A stretch of DNA of 43,599 nt from JACJXF01 sp964349045 (GCA_964349045.1 CAYGFI010000019.1:1-43599); one strand, 5' to 3'. Counted from the stretch's first letter, positions 15,419 to 25,326 are shown. Numbers and translations are program-made. The notes: generated from the letters alone by a model not told the origin.

Positions 15419-17881
15419 TTATAATCCTTCAATGCTCAATGATTTCGATTCGTCATCCACAACCCGGTCCGCAAGCCATGCCGGAAAAGAATTCATCAAT
15501 AATCCGGCTTCACGCCGGTCAATAGATTTTATACCCATTTTTAGAGCGGGAGATTCCGCTTTAAAGCGAAAATCCTGGTTGACTGCATCAACAAACATGG
15601 GATCCGCTATGATGCTATTAAGATCGAGTCCGTTCTGTCGCATAACAGACATCCAATCCCGGAGAGCATTTACCTGGTATGGTGTCCATAAAAGATTGTT
15701 GTCGGTATTTTTGATTCTTGTAAAATCAGTATAACGTTCTGTACGACCTTTCCATCTGTATTGGTCGCCATAAAAAGGTGAGAATTCATCAGAAAGCTGC
15801 ACCATTACATTATTCCGTATTTCTGATTTATCATAATCCGGAATACCAATAGTATCTCCTCCGGGACCAAACTGGCATATAAAAAACGGACCTGTAGTTG
15901 TTTCAATATTAGCTCCCGTTAAATCATCATCTCTCCACGCATTTTTTTTTCCTCCGAAAGCAATCTGAATATTCGCCTGAATATCAACAAGGATATTATT
16001 TACTATCCTGTTTGCTTTATGGAAGTTTATCCCCGCACCGGTACAACGATAGATCACATTTTCTTCAAAAACTGTACCTGACTGGTTACCGTCGAACCGC
16101 ATTACCCCGGCAGAATGAGAGCCATAAACATCATGAAAATAATTGTGTCGTAAAATGTTTCCATCTCCTGACATTCTGATATAAAATGGATTTCCATCAC
16201 CTAACACTTCCATATTGCGATAAATATCATTATAAGAAAAAATATTATCTCTCGAGTAAAGGTAAGGCAAAATCATCGGTCGGGTAATTGGTTCCATTTC
16301 ACTGAACGGGAGTGCTGCAAAATTAATTGCCCTTCCCAGTTCACGGGAACCGAATTTACGTGATTGTTTGGATAAATGGCCCGGGGTAACACCACCTACT
16401 GAAAATCCGTTGTAAGGTGTGTGATGAATCCGGTTATGAGTTATATTATTCTCTCCGCTTTGCCATATAAACACTGCTGCATTTTGCAGGTGTTCCAATC
16501 CAATCCGGTGAATATGATTGTTATAGATAGTGTTTCCTCTATTTACAAATTCATTCCCAAACTTATCCCCGATAAGAGCAATTCCGGTACCACCGAGATT
16601 GGAAATCTCACAATTCTCAACACTGTTGTTTTGGGCATAAAGATCCATTCTTATTCCCCCACTGCCACTTTCCGTTAAAAGACAATTTCTAAGTATGCAA
16701 TTTTTTGTCCAGCGGAATCGAACCATTGCATTGGGTTTGTCCCAAAACTCCCATTCATGCTGAAGCCCGATGTCTTCATCGCTGATTTTGTCGCACTTTG
16801 CATGCTTAAAGGTCAATCCGTCAAAAATTAGCCCGGAGACCGGTTTTCCAGAAGCGGGATCGCCCATAACGGCTAATAATTCATTCAATACGGGTATAAC
16901 AACTCCTTTTGGTTCAGTTCCGTCTCGGGACCATAGCCATATTTTTTTCAGATTTGAGTCCATAAACCATTCACCCGGTTGGTCTAATGCATCCGGAACA
17001 TTACAAACCCGAAACCGGCTTGGATCATACCCTCTTTCCCTCTGTGCCAACGGATAGGTACCTGCAACAGATGTTTTAGCAATGCCATTTTTTATATCGA
17101 CGCTGCTTAGCGGAAGGATATTATGTGACCATTGAAATGTAGGTACAATCCATATTTCCACGTCTGTCATATTCTCATAATTCCTCAAGCTGCCTTTTGG
17201 AAAGAAAAGAGTCTTTTTATTCTCAACCCTTGGATCTGTCCTAGGAAGCACAGGTTTAAATTCCGGTCCAATTGCTCTTGGCAGTCTGCCTGAATCATCA
17301 AACATAACTGTAAAACTTTTCACACCCTCCGGAAATTTCGCTTCCCAGAGATTCCCTTTTGATGCTTCGGGAAGAAAAGGCGGATCCTGGTTACTCTTTA
17401 TCCAACCTGTCACAGGTACACCCGAACTGAAAACCGGGTATTCACCCTCCACCGCTTTATAAGTAATGGTGTGTCCTTCAACTGCAGCATCTTCATTCGT
17501 GAAAACGACAGGCTGATCCAAATGGTAAAGTCCTCCATGAATCATCACCATGAAATCCTGTTGTGAATTCTTTACTTTTAGCATTCTAATCTTATCCCGG
17601 GCTTCTGATACAGACCGGAACGGTGCATCCGGACTACCAGTACCCTCTTTCATGGCCTCTGATGACACATAAAGAACTGTTTGCTGAGCATCATTGCCAT
17701 GGTTTCCTACGCATCCTGCAGACAAAAACATTATTATTATGAAGTACCACAGTTTAATAACACGTCTGAGTATAAACTTTTCATGGAATCGAAAAATTCG
17801 TTCAGTACCACCGATGATCAAAAGATCACACGAAAAAGTTTTAAGAATAAAGCACATTTTTTTATATATCATGGTGTTCAT
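15419..17881 (-). CDS. Beta-helix lipoprotein, GH141-like
   Basis: Up to 820 residues. The lipobox LSAGC is at Cys57, after the hydrophobic run IKLWYFIIIMF, so the N-region is unusually long. Met4 (17872) and Met9 (17857) are alternative starts, and no good start lies close to the signal segment. The mature part opens VLYVSSEAMKEGTGSPDAPF (69-88) and shares its layout with the protein at 4779: GGLYHLDQPVVF, TITYKAVEGEYPV, SHNILPLSSVD, LDQPGEWFMD, then beta-helix coils (SVENCEISNLGGTG, NITHNRIHHTPYNG, NILRHNYFHDVYG). D562 and D597 align with D532 and D567 there. GH141-like fucosidase is the best guess, held with moderate confidence. The gene follows the hairpin terminator of the lamin-tail gene upstream, so it likely has its own promoter. 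Confidence 0.8.
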   Translation of the reverse strand: MNTMIYKKMCFILKTFSCDLLIIGGTERIFRFHEKFILRRVIKLWYFIIIMFLSAGCVGNHGNDAQQTVLYVSSEAMKEGTGSPDAPFRSVSEARDKIRMLKVKNSQQDFMVMIHGGLYHLDQPVVFTNEDAAVEGHTITYKAVEGEYPVFSSGVPVTGWIKSNQDPPFLPEASKGNLWEAKFPEGVKSFTVMFDDSGRLPRAIGPEFKPVLPRTDPRVENKKTLFFPKGSLRNYENMTDVEIWIVPTFQWSHNILPLSSVDIKNGIAKTSVAGTYPLAQRERGYDPSRFRVCNVPDALDQPGEWFMDSNLKKIWLWSRDGTEPKGVVIPVLNELLAVMGDPASGKPVSGLIFDGLTFKHAKCDKISDEDIGLQHEWEFWDKPNAMVRFRWTKNCILRNCLLTESGSGGIRMDLYAQNNSVENCEISNLGGTGIALIGDKFGNEFVNRGNTIYNNHIHRIGLEHLQNAAVFIWQSGENNITHNRIHHTPYNGFSVGGVTPGHLSKQSRKFGSRELGRAINFAALPFSEMEPITRPMILPYLYSRDNIFSYNDIYRNMEVLGDGNPFYIRMSGDGNILRHNYFHDVYGSHSAGVMRFDGNQSGTVFEENVIYRCTGAGINFHKANRIVNNILVDIQANIQIAFGGKKNAWRDDDLTGANIETTTGPFFICQFGPGGDTIGIPDYDKSEIRNNVMVQLSDEFSPFYGDQYRWKGRTERYTDFTRIKNTDNNLLWTPYQVNALRDWMSVMRQNGLDLNSIIADPMFVDAVNQDFRFKAESPALKMGIKSIDRREAGLLMNSFPAWLADRVVDDESKSLSIEGL

Positions 17882-17929
17882 TTTACTGTATTAAAAAGTG
17901 ACAAAATTGACTCTTCGTTATATTTAAGT

Positions 17930-17969
17930 AAAAGAGGCCGTCTCAATAATGTGAAACAGCCCCTCTTTT
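17930..17969 (-). terminator. Hairpin terminator after lamin-tail gene B
   Basis: Arms AAAAGAGGCCGTCTC (17930-17944) and GAAACAGCCCCTCTTTT (17953-17969) pair with an 8-base loop, two G-U-type pairs and a 2-base bulge, flanked by A and T runs, so it could act in both directions. It is about 90 bp beyond the stop of the gene ending at 18060. A near copy lies after the paralogous gene, at 25391. Confidence 0.7.
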
Positions 17970-18059
17970 CCGTGTACCAAATTTAAACAGCACACATTCT
18001 AACCAAGAAATAAAATGAAAATATACTAACTAAAAGACTATACGATACTATTATTATGC

Positions 18060-21000
18060 TTATTGTTTAACAATTTTCTTAGTTACAGATTTGTCTCCTT
18101 TACTTATGGTTACAAAATATAAGCCTGATGGTAATCCTTCTGTACCAACTCTGATTTCGGATGAGGATTCGGTTTTAATTAAAACCTCTTTTCCTAATGC
18201 ATTAGTCATTTTAACAGTCACACCAGATTGATATTTACCCAGGTTAATATGGAATTCTGAAGCAAACGGATTAGGGTAAATAGAAACTGAACCTGATTCA
18301 AAATCTGGTACACCAACAGTCGAAATTGTGATTGCAACCCTATAGGCAGATGTTTCACCATTTTCAGCAGTCACTACGATTTCCACCTTTGTCGTATCAC
18401 CCGAAATTGTAACCGTACCGTCACCTATAACCGTGGCTAATGCATCCTCTTTGGTGGCTGTAATGGCGAGGCTCGTGGTACCTACCGGTACAACCAAATT
18501 ATAGCTCAGAATTTCAGGATCAAACGAAGGCTCAAATGTTCCTATGGTAGCAGATAATGCACTTAAACTCGATATATTACTCATGATGTAAACACCATAA
18601 GCATTAAAGATATATGTTACTGATTTTGACCCATTGGAAACAATCACCTGATCATCGATATAGATGGGATCATAAGAATTGGTTTTCTCAAATCCCAGTA
18701 TATCTACAATTTGAAGCGTTGCACCTGATGAAAGTTTAACATTTGCAAGGAACCCTCCAATACTACCGCCATTAAACCGGTCAATGATTTTTCTGGATTG
18801 AATAATATCATAATAGGCCGATGTAATAAAAGGATCACCTTCGTCCACCAAAAGACTATAAAGGATTTTTGTTTTTCCATCCTCAGCAATTACTTCAAAT
18901 TTAATTGCATTATCAGCAAGTGCCGGTATTGTTATAAGAGTATTAGGAATTTTTACCTCTTCAGGAATTTGATTATTATTATCATCAATAATCGAAAACT
19001 GTGATACGGTAGAAGGTACAGTTATATTTTCCAGAACTTCCTTTAAGGTTTTCATTGCAGGAATACCGCTAATGGTCCCGGTAGTTGCACCGACGTTAAT
19101 AGTATATGTAGATGAAGTCAATAATGCATCATTACTTAAAGCGCCTAATGCAATTAAATAGGAAGTATGGTTTTTCCCGTCAGCGGACGTAACTTTCAGG
19201 ATATCGCCTGCCTTGACTTTTACTTCAGCGCCCAGGACAGCGCCGCTGGTTCCTGAAACCACACTTAGGTTTTGATTTATGTTTTCTTTGATAATATTGG
19301 CCAGAAATGAACCAACTGCAGTGTTCGATGATACACCGTCGAGGGTTTCGCTCAGACTATATCCTTTTGAAACAACGTAAACATGTGAACTCACTGTTGA
19401 ACTAAAATCGGTGGAAGGAATAAAATCGTGGTTTCCAACTTCCTTCCTATATTCCATATACGATTCTGGTACATCAGCCTGACTCAAAATATTCCACTCA
19501 CTTTCAACAGGATTATTGCCATAAGAACCAAAATTTAATGGGTTTCCTTTGGATATTTCCGGATTTCTGAAAAAACTTTCGCCGTTACCTGGTGCAATTG
19601 CAGTTCCCTGAACTAAAGTGTTGTTAGCAATACCGACACCTCCAAAAACATCAATTAATTGATAATCTGTTACTTTATTCGCAGATTTTGTTCCATTAAA
19701 TATGGAATCATTAATGATCTTCCAGAGACTATAATTTTTATTTACATTAACTCCCTGACATATCTGCCATCCATCGGTATAAGTATAATGATTAGCATTT
19801 TCTGCAGAATTTGGATCATTATCCTGAGCGAAATAATCAACAAATTGTGCCACTCTTTCATAATATGTGACAGTATCATAACTATTTCCCACGGGTATAA
19901 CTTGATCTCCGGCCCTTGTTTTAAATGGATGGCTATAGGAAGAAATTACAAAGACTTCACCAGGATCGATAACTATTGAATAATTTGTGCTGACAGGATT
20001 AAAAAAGATTCCGGTTCCAGATCTTGTCCGGTCAATTTTGTATCCGGGCCGTAATTTATTAATAAAAGTAGTATCGGTGATGAGCGCTTCAGCGCTTTGG
20101 GTTGTAACTGCACCCACAATAAGGTATTCACTTAAATCAATTGGAACATTTCCTATATTTGCTATTTCAAATGCACCGGCCCAACTATTAGTCCGGGCAG
20201 TTTTAATCTCAGATATAATAGGATCTAACTTGTTTGGTTGCAGATCATCGGTGAGATTAAAAACAATAGTATAGGTTTTTTCGTAAAGAGTATTTTCTCC
20301 AACAACATTTATCTTTGCAGTCCGTTCAGCAAGACTTCCCCTAAGGTTAACTGGCCGATCAATGGTTACTACAGAAGTTTGACTTTGAGCAAAGGCAGTT
20401 ATTGCAGGAAATGATACTGCATCAGGACTCAGTGTAACCTGGTAATAACCTCTTCTGAGATTAAAGCCTGGAAGTGGTTCATTGTCAAGTAGTATATTTG
20501 TAAGTAATACGTTATTGTTAATGACCTTTGGTTCTACAATTACATAATACTCTCTTGTGGATTGGTCCATGGCTGTCACTTCAAACTTATCACCTGTCAT
20601 CATTTGGGTCCTTGTAATTCCATCAAAGGGAATGAACTTAATGTTTGCATTAGGAGCAATTTCTGTGAACTCCAACAGTGTCTCCACCCTGGTTCCATAA
20701 GGTACACCTCCCCCGGTGAATCCCAGAGACATTCCAATAGTATCCATCGCATCTTCCAGCTGAGTAATCGAATACCTTGATATCAACCGTCGCGTAAACG
20801 TTTTAGTATAATCGGGGAATGTACTGACATTTTGCTGATCGATTAATTCAACCCTGGGAAATAATAAATTCATATTTGCCAAAGGAGGTGCAATTGACAG
20901 GGAGTATTTTTTTGTCTGGATGTCGTTTCCAACCAGATATACCACTAAGGTATCCTTATTTTGGGCAAGATTGCTATTCAATGTATCCGGACCCCATTTT

Positions 21001-21884
21001 ACATCCCAGGCCTCATTCGGTCCAAAATCCAGAATTTTATAAATCCCATCACGTAATGTACCCCAGGGTATGGTTGCAGAATTCTCACCAATGGTTGCTA
21101 CCGGAGAACTAAGGCTAAAAGTAAAATTACTGCCATGATATCCTGCAGTAGCTAATAACCTGGTTATTCTCCTGGGATCCCATGGTATAACAATATATTC
21201 TGAATCTTCCGGTCCTGTTCCTGTACCCGGCAGAAAATATCCATCATTTCCTTTAATCACATTTGCTTTTCTGATAATTACATGATCCAGGGCAGCATCA
21301 CTAACCCCGGCTATATCATATACCTGCCTGACACCATTATATTGTGAAGAAGTTCCAATCGCATCCAAAACCAGGTCAACATTCCTGGTGTAATCAAAAA
21401 TTCCGTTCCCATTTTTATCCCATAAAAGGAACATTGCATCATCACCTCCATAAAATCTTAAAGGACAATTTACTCCTTCAAACATAGGTTGGGTAATAAT
21501 ATCTGCATTATCCAAATAAAAGTTCGGTGTAGTTTGAATGGTATCAAGATCTACATTGAGACCTGTAAAAGGAGTAACAATTAATGCTGCCTGACCAGGA
21601 GCTAATTTATCGCCAGGTACTCTTTTTAAAAATCTTGAATCATCCAGACGAAGTGAATAGGCAACGTGTCCGGCATTATGAAAAACTGCATTATTAGTGT
21701 TACCTACAATGAAAATTTCACTTAACTTAACCGTATCAGTTCCAATATTTGCGATTTCCGCATAGGCATATCGCGGATTTAATCCCATAAATATCTCAGA
21801 AATAATGAGATTAGGAGCTGTCTGAGCCTTCACCAGGAGACCCAAACTAAACAGTGTGATTAATGAAATAATTAATTTTTTCAT
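18060..21884 (-). CDS. Large lamin-tail domain protein with T9SS sorting tail (copy B)
   Basis: 1274 residues. A signal peptide (MKKLIISLITLFSLGLLVKAQ) is followed by a first lamin-tail domain (PNLIISEIFMGLNPRYAYAE; DDAMFLLWDKNGNGIFD, which looks like a Ca-binding loop; IIRKANVIKGN). A middle region of beta-rich linker domains leads to a second lamin-tail domain near 555 (LDPIISEIKTARTNSW). Several repeats of the form LKVTSADGKNHTSYLIALG / FEVIAEDGKTKILYSLLVDEG follow, then a cadherin-like beta-sandwich (LSALSATIGTFEPSFDPEIL to VVTAENGETSAYRV), and a T9SS type A tail (SIYPNPFASEFHIN, GLPSGLYFVTISKG, KKIVKQ). No catalytic motif is visible; a secreted adhesin, scaffold or glycan-capturing protein is the inferred role. 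It lies 178 bp downstream of the GH29 pair, with the 10-mer motif 67 bp before its start. Confidence 0.85.
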   Translation of the reverse strand: MKKLIISLITLFSLGLLVKAQTAPNLIISEIFMGLNPRYAYAEIANIGTDTVKLSEIFIVGNTNNAVFHNAGHVAYSLRLDDSRFLKRVPGDKLAPGQAALIVTPFTGLNVDLDTIQTTPNFYLDNADIITQPMFEGVNCPLRFYGGDDAMFLLWDKNGNGIFDYTRNVDLVLDAIGTSSQYNGVRQVYDIAGVSDAALDHVIIRKANVIKGNDGYFLPGTGTGPEDSEYIVIPWDPRRITRLLATAGYHGSNFTFSLSSPVATIGENSATIPWGTLRDGIYKILDFGPNEAWDVKWGPDTLNSNLAQNKDTLVVYLVGNDIQTKKYSLSIAPPLANMNLLFPRVELIDQQNVSTFPDYTKTFTRRLISRYSITQLEDAMDTIGMSLGFTGGGVPYGTRVETLLEFTEIAPNANIKFIPFDGITRTQMMTGDKFEVTAMDQSTREYYVIVEPKVINNNVLLTNILLDNEPLPGFNLRRGYYQVTLSPDAVSFPAITAFAQSQTSVVTIDRPVNLRGSLAERTAKINVVGENTLYEKTYTIVFNLTDDLQPNKLDPIISEIKTARTNSWAGAFEIANIGNVPIDLSEYLIVGAVTTQSAEALITDTTFINKLRPGYKIDRTRSGTGIFFNPVSTNYSIVIDPGEVFVISSYSHPFKTRAGDQVIPVGNSYDTVTYYERVAQFVDYFAQDNDPNSAENANHYTYTDGWQICQGVNVNKNYSLWKIINDSIFNGTKSANKVTDYQLIDVFGGVGIANNTLVQGTAIAPGNGESFFRNPEISKGNPLNFGSYGNNPVESEWNILSQADVPESYMEYRKEVGNHDFIPSTDFSSTVSSHVYVVSKGYSLSETLDGVSSNTAVGSFLANIIKENINQNLSVVSGTSGAVLGAEVKVKAGDILKVTSADGKNHTSYLIALGALSNDALLTSSTYTINVGATTGTISGIPAMKTLKEVLENITVPSTVSQFSIIDDNNNQIPEEVKIPNTLITIPALADNAIKFEVIAEDGKTKILYSLLVDEGDPFITSAYYDIIQSRKIIDRFNGGSIGGFLANVKLSSGATLQIVDILGFEKTNSYDPIYIDDQVIVSNGSKSVTYIFNAYGVYIMSNISSLSALSATIGTFEPSFDPEILSYNLVVPVGTTSLAITATKEDALATVIGDGTVTISGDTTKVEIVVTAENGETSAYRVAITISTVGVPDFESGSVSIYPNPFASEFHINLGKYQSGVTVKMTNALGKEVLIKTESSSEIRVGTEGLPSGLYFVTISKGDKSVTKKIVKQ

Positions 21885-21951
21885 AGCCTTAGGATATGTT
21901 AACTAAATAAAAAAGAAATATTTTCATAATTAAGTGAGAGGAATATAGTGT

Positions 21952-21961
21952 ATTTGTACTG
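21952..21961 (-). promoter_or_regulatory. ATTTGTACTG motif upstream of lamin-tail gene B
   Basis: Plus strand ATTTGTACTG, 67 bp before the start codon of the gene at 21884. The flank GTAATAAAAAGTATTAAAAT also resembles the sequence just upstream of the beta-helix lipoprotein start (17886 onward, GTATTAAAAAGTGACAAAAT). It is the second of three exact copies in the window. Confidence 0.35.
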
Positions 21962-22062
21962 TAATAAAAAGTATTAAAATTGATAAATTGACATTTATTT
22001 TGAGTTTGTCATCATTAAAATAAAAGGTTTTGTTATAACGATTTTAACACGAATTGAAAACA

Positions 22063-23706
22063 TCATTTAGACGTGAAAGTTAAAACATCCCCGTAAACCA
22101 TTATCAGGGGATGTATCATAACCGCACGAAATTCATATTGCATCCCCTTTTCCAGTTCTTTTTGCTCAATTGTAAATTCACCTTCCTTACTAACTTCCAT
22201 AAGCCGGGTTTTCTCCCAATCCGTGTAAAGAATTTCTGCTATATCATTATATGTCCGGTACTCAAATCCAACCCAAACCGGTTCGGAACCGCCCTTTTTT
22301 ACCAGATTCCCGTTAAGTTTTACTCTTCCACTTAATACAGCGGCACTTTTAGTTTCAATTACAGGAATATCAAAACCAGGTAATACATTTTCAAGTTTTA
22401 CAACAACCGGATCCGGCCATTTCTTATTGTTATATATACGTTGTGCCCTGGCCACGGAGATTTGCAGTCCGTTATCTTTCTGAACAAAGCGGGAACGGAC
22501 ATCTGCTTCCGGGGAGTATTCTAATACTTCATCATTTTGACCCAGAATACTTATATTTGTTTCAGGTGTGGATTTTACGGAACCCAGTACAAATTCCTTT
22601 CGTTTACCCAGGGGCCAATCGGGTATTCCCGTGATGATTGCATAAACCGTTTTCCTGTCAGCTGATGCGGTAAACCAGATGTTTTCCTCCCCTGGCACAA
22701 TCCATGGACGTACGTTATAAATTGCTTCATGATTGATGAAATTCCATGCTGCCAATTCCCTCAGGTGTGTTTCTTCCTCATAGGCAATGTAACCATCCGG
22801 ATGGGGGCCGACATTAAGAAGGAGGTTTCCTCCTTTAGCCCTCGTCTCTACCAGCAATTCAATTAGCCGGCCTGCCGATTTCATGTTATCATTGGTAGGT
22901 TTGTATGCCCACTGGGTACCCATCGTAATGCATGCTTCCCACAAGCGGTCATCGGTCTGACCAAGTAAATTTTGCTCAGGTGTTGGAACAGCACCTCTTG
23001 TTATTACCAGGTCCGGCTGCAGCTTCCAGGCTTCGTACTTGCAAATTTCCTCGTATTGCCCATCAATAAAAAGTACGTCGATCTTCCCGTAATTGGTAAA
23101 CAATTCATGGGTTTGTTTCCGGATCAATTCATTATAAAGGATCTGGGTTTCCTGATCAATTTCCAGCCGTTTATCATGGATACGGTTTATTGTAATGTTA
23201 TGATCATATAAAAACCTGAAGTCTTCAGGCGAATAATAAAAGCCAACAGCCAATCCTGCTTTCCGTGTTCCTTCAACAAACTCTTTTAGCAGATCCTTCT
23301 CATAGGCAGTGCGAGTGATCTTAAAATCAGTTGTTTCAGTGTCCCACATGCAAAATCCGCTATGATGTTTCGTGGTAAACACAATGTATTTCATTCCCGC
23401 CAGTTTCGCCATCTGTGCTATCTGGTATGCATCATATTTTACCGGGTTAAAAGTTTTCGGGAGCTCATAAATATAACGGTTCAGGTATTCCTCAGATGCG
23501 CCAACCATCGAATGGCTTATCACTATGCCTAACTGACTGTCGAAAGAAAAGTGAATAAACATTCCGAAACCCAGATCACGCAACCACTCTTCTCTTTCTG
23601 GTTTATTCAGGTTTCCAGTTCCTGCTCCGGTTTCGATCTGTTCATTCTGGGCAGAAACTATCAGAATGTTAATTGTACAGAGGATCAATATATAATACAA
23701 TTTCAT
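22063..23706 (-). CDS. GH29 alpha-L-fucosidase, variant HFS/KHHSGF type
   Basis: 547 residues with signal peptide MKLYYILILCTINILIVSAQ. GH29 barrel landmarks: FGMFIHFSFDSQLG (H52, with Phe-Ser where Trp-Gly is usual), YIVFTTKHHSGFCMWDT (K113, H114, H115; Ser-Gly for Asp-Gly), the nucleophile strand KIDVLFIDGQYEE with D215, LWEACITMGTQWAYKP, and GGNLLLNVGPHPDGYI. The HF form occurs in part of GH29 (GH29-B-like), which tends to be linkage-specific; subfamily placement is inference. A beta domain of about 200 residues follows the barrel, ending with a fibronectin-like strand set (WVGFEYRTYNDIAEILYTDW). The signal peptide has no lipobox, so it is probably periplasmic. The start is 18 bp from the stop of the next GH29 upstream, so the two form an operon. 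Confidence 0.88.
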   Translation of the reverse strand: MKLYYILILCTINILIVSAQNEQIETGAGTGNLNKPEREEWLRDLGFGMFIHFSFDSQLGIVISHSMVGASEEYLNRYIYELPKTFNPVKYDAYQIAQMAKLAGMKYIVFTTKHHSGFCMWDTETTDFKITRTAYEKDLLKEFVEGTRKAGLAVGFYYSPEDFRFLYDHNITINRIHDKRLEIDQETQILYNELIRKQTHELFTNYGKIDVLFIDGQYEEICKYEAWKLQPDLVITRGAVPTPEQNLLGQTDDRLWEACITMGTQWAYKPTNDNMKSAGRLIELLVETRAKGGNLLLNVGPHPDGYIAYEEETHLRELAAWNFINHEAIYNVRPWIVPGEENIWFTASADRKTVYAIITGIPDWPLGKRKEFVLGSVKSTPETNISILGQNDEVLEYSPEADVRSRFVQKDNGLQISVARAQRIYNNKKWPDPVVVKLENVLPGFDIPVIETKSAAVLSGRVKLNGNLVKKGGSEPVWVGFEYRTYNDIAEILYTDWEKTRLMEVSKEGEFTIEQKELEKGMQYEFRAVMIHPLIMVYGDVLTFTSK

Positions 23707-23724
23707 GACTTCAGGAATTTAGGC

Positions 23725-25326
23725 TTAATCAAATGAATTCTCTGTACATTCCAATTTCAGAATATTTGCAAAGGGAGAAAGCGGATCTGATGGCAGTGTG
23801 AATGTAATCCCACCATCAGTTTGCTTCCACTGAATCGTCTTAGTGGATCCTAACAAGGATAATTTATTAATATTGATGCCTTTCAGGGAACTAATAGTTA
23901 TTTCACTACCCGGCCATTCGAGCATTATAGCATAGAGCACATTCCCTTTTCTGGTAAACCGGACGTCACCTGCTTTAAACTGGTATTCAGCTTTCGTCCT
24001 TCCCCATGATCCGATCTCTTCAGTGGTTGGTCCTTCGCCATAAACTTTCCAGGGCCTGGTTCCATAAATACCCTCGCCGTTTACCGAAAGCCATGTTCCT
24101 ATGCCCTGCAGGCGATCCTGCATTATTTCCGGGATGGTACCATCGGCTTTTGGACCAATATTAATAAGCAGATTCCCTCCTTTGCTTACAATATCCACCA
24201 GGTAATCTACCAGTTCATTAGTCGTCATATAATCTTCATCGGGCGTAAGCCTGTTATAACCCCAGGAGGTTGGGTCCAGTGCATCGCAGGTTTCCCATGG
24301 GATATTAAATATCTTGGTAATATTGCGACGTTCCGGAGTTTGAATATCTCCCAGGAATGCTCCATCCTGTGCACTCCATTTCTTTGCAGCCTCTGCCCAC
24401 AAAGATTTAGATACGGATTTTTCTGAATTTTTTGCAGCAGCTGTCGTATCAAGATCCCAGCGGTCATTGGTCACCACATCATCTGGATTTTTTGAATGAT
24501 TATAGAAATAGGCAATTACCTCCCTGCTGTTCCAGTGGTCAGCATTGAGTGGTTTTCGTTTCCCGTTCTCATCAAAGACAGGGCTGATGGGTACATCTCC
24601 CCAGAGAATATCAGGTTGATACATATCGACCAGTTCTTTTATTGAATTGTTCATATACTCTACCCATTCCTTGTCCGGAAATCGATTATCCCAGAACGAG
24701 TATGTGGTATTGTGATAAAAGCCCATTTTCATTCCCTTTGAGCGGACTTCCTTTAAAAGATCCCCTGCGAGGTCGCGATGTGGGCCCATATCCAATGCGT
24801 TCCTAACGGTAAATTTGGTAGGCCACAGGGCAAATTCATCCCCGTGCTTAGCGGTCAGTACCACATACCTGGCTCCTGCCTTTACGAACAAATCGGCCCA
24901 TGCCCCCGGATTGTAATTTTCAGCCCTGAACATGGGAATAAATTCATCATATTCGAAGTCAACGCCAAAATTGTCCCTGTGGTATTGATTCGCCCCCTTC
25001 CTGATACCCGCATTAAAAGCGCTTTCGCTGAGGTCGCCCTGGGCTGCAGTATATGGGGGACCCTGTGGGGATTGACCCCAGTTTGACTTAGGACTCATGT
25101 ATTCGATGTACCACTCATTGAAGGCGGGTACTGCATAGACACCCCAATGAATAAAAATTCCGAATTTGGCATCACGGAACCATTGGGGGGTAGGGTGTGT
25201 TGAGAGCGATTCCCATGTGGGTTCGTAGGTTTTTACGGGTTGTTCCCTGCAGCCGGTAAAAATGGCTGCTGTAATAGAAATAAGGACAACAACATCTAAT
25301 AATTTGAGGGATTTTTTTGGTTTCAT
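23725..25326 (-). CDS. GH29 alpha-L-fucosidase lipoprotein
   Basis: 533 residues. A lipoprotein signal ends IFTGC (Cys26). The GH29 barrel is clear: QWFRDAKFGIFIHWGVYAVP (H60) with NEWY, RYVVLTAKHGDEFALWPT (K160, H161), and the nucleophile strand PDILWGDVPIS with D244. IPWETCDALDPTSWGYNR holds the likely acid/base Glu, and GGNLLINIGPKADGTIPE closes the barrel. The usual KHHDGF is changed to KHGDEF, and a GD replaces the common FDG at the nucleophile strand. The C-terminal beta domain (INKLSLLGSTKTIQWKQ, then ITFTLP) is the normal GH29 ending. It is first in a two-gene operon with the fucosidase at 22063, after the hairpin terminator at 25391. As a lipoprotein it may act at the cell surface, while its operon partner is soluble. 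Confidence 0.92.
   Translation of the reverse strand: MKPKKSLKLLDVVVLISITAAIFTGCREQPVKTYEPTWESLSTHPTPQWFRDAKFGIFIHWGVYAVPAFNEWYIEYMSPKSNWGQSPQGPPYTAAQGDLSESAFNAGIRKGANQYHRDNFGVDFEYDEFIPMFRAENYNPGAWADLFVKAGARYVVLTAKHGDEFALWPTKFTVRNALDMGPHRDLAGDLLKEVRSKGMKMGFYHNTTYSFWDNRFPDKEWVEYMNNSIKELVDMYQPDILWGDVPISPVFDENGKRKPLNADHWNSREVIAYFYNHSKNPDDVVTNDRWDLDTTAAAKNSEKSVSKSLWAEAAKKWSAQDGAFLGDIQTPERRNITKIFNIPWETCDALDPTSWGYNRLTPDEDYMTTNELVDYLVDIVSKGGNLLINIGPKADGTIPEIMQDRLQGIGTWLSVNGEGIYGTRPWKVYGEGPTTEEIGSWGRTKAEYQFKAGDVRFTRKGNVLYAIMLEWPGSEITISSLKGININKLSLLGSTKTIQWKQTDGGITFTLPSDPLSPFANILKLECTENSFD

Noticed and set aside
15330..15734. Plus-strand open frame of 134 codons beginning in the tandem repeat
   Set aside because: It reads the repeat as KGMARKFKVEGELLKGT and then runs antisense through the beta-helix gene. 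Unit lengths of 40 and 43 bp break the frame elsewhere in the array, so it is not a maintained repeat protein.
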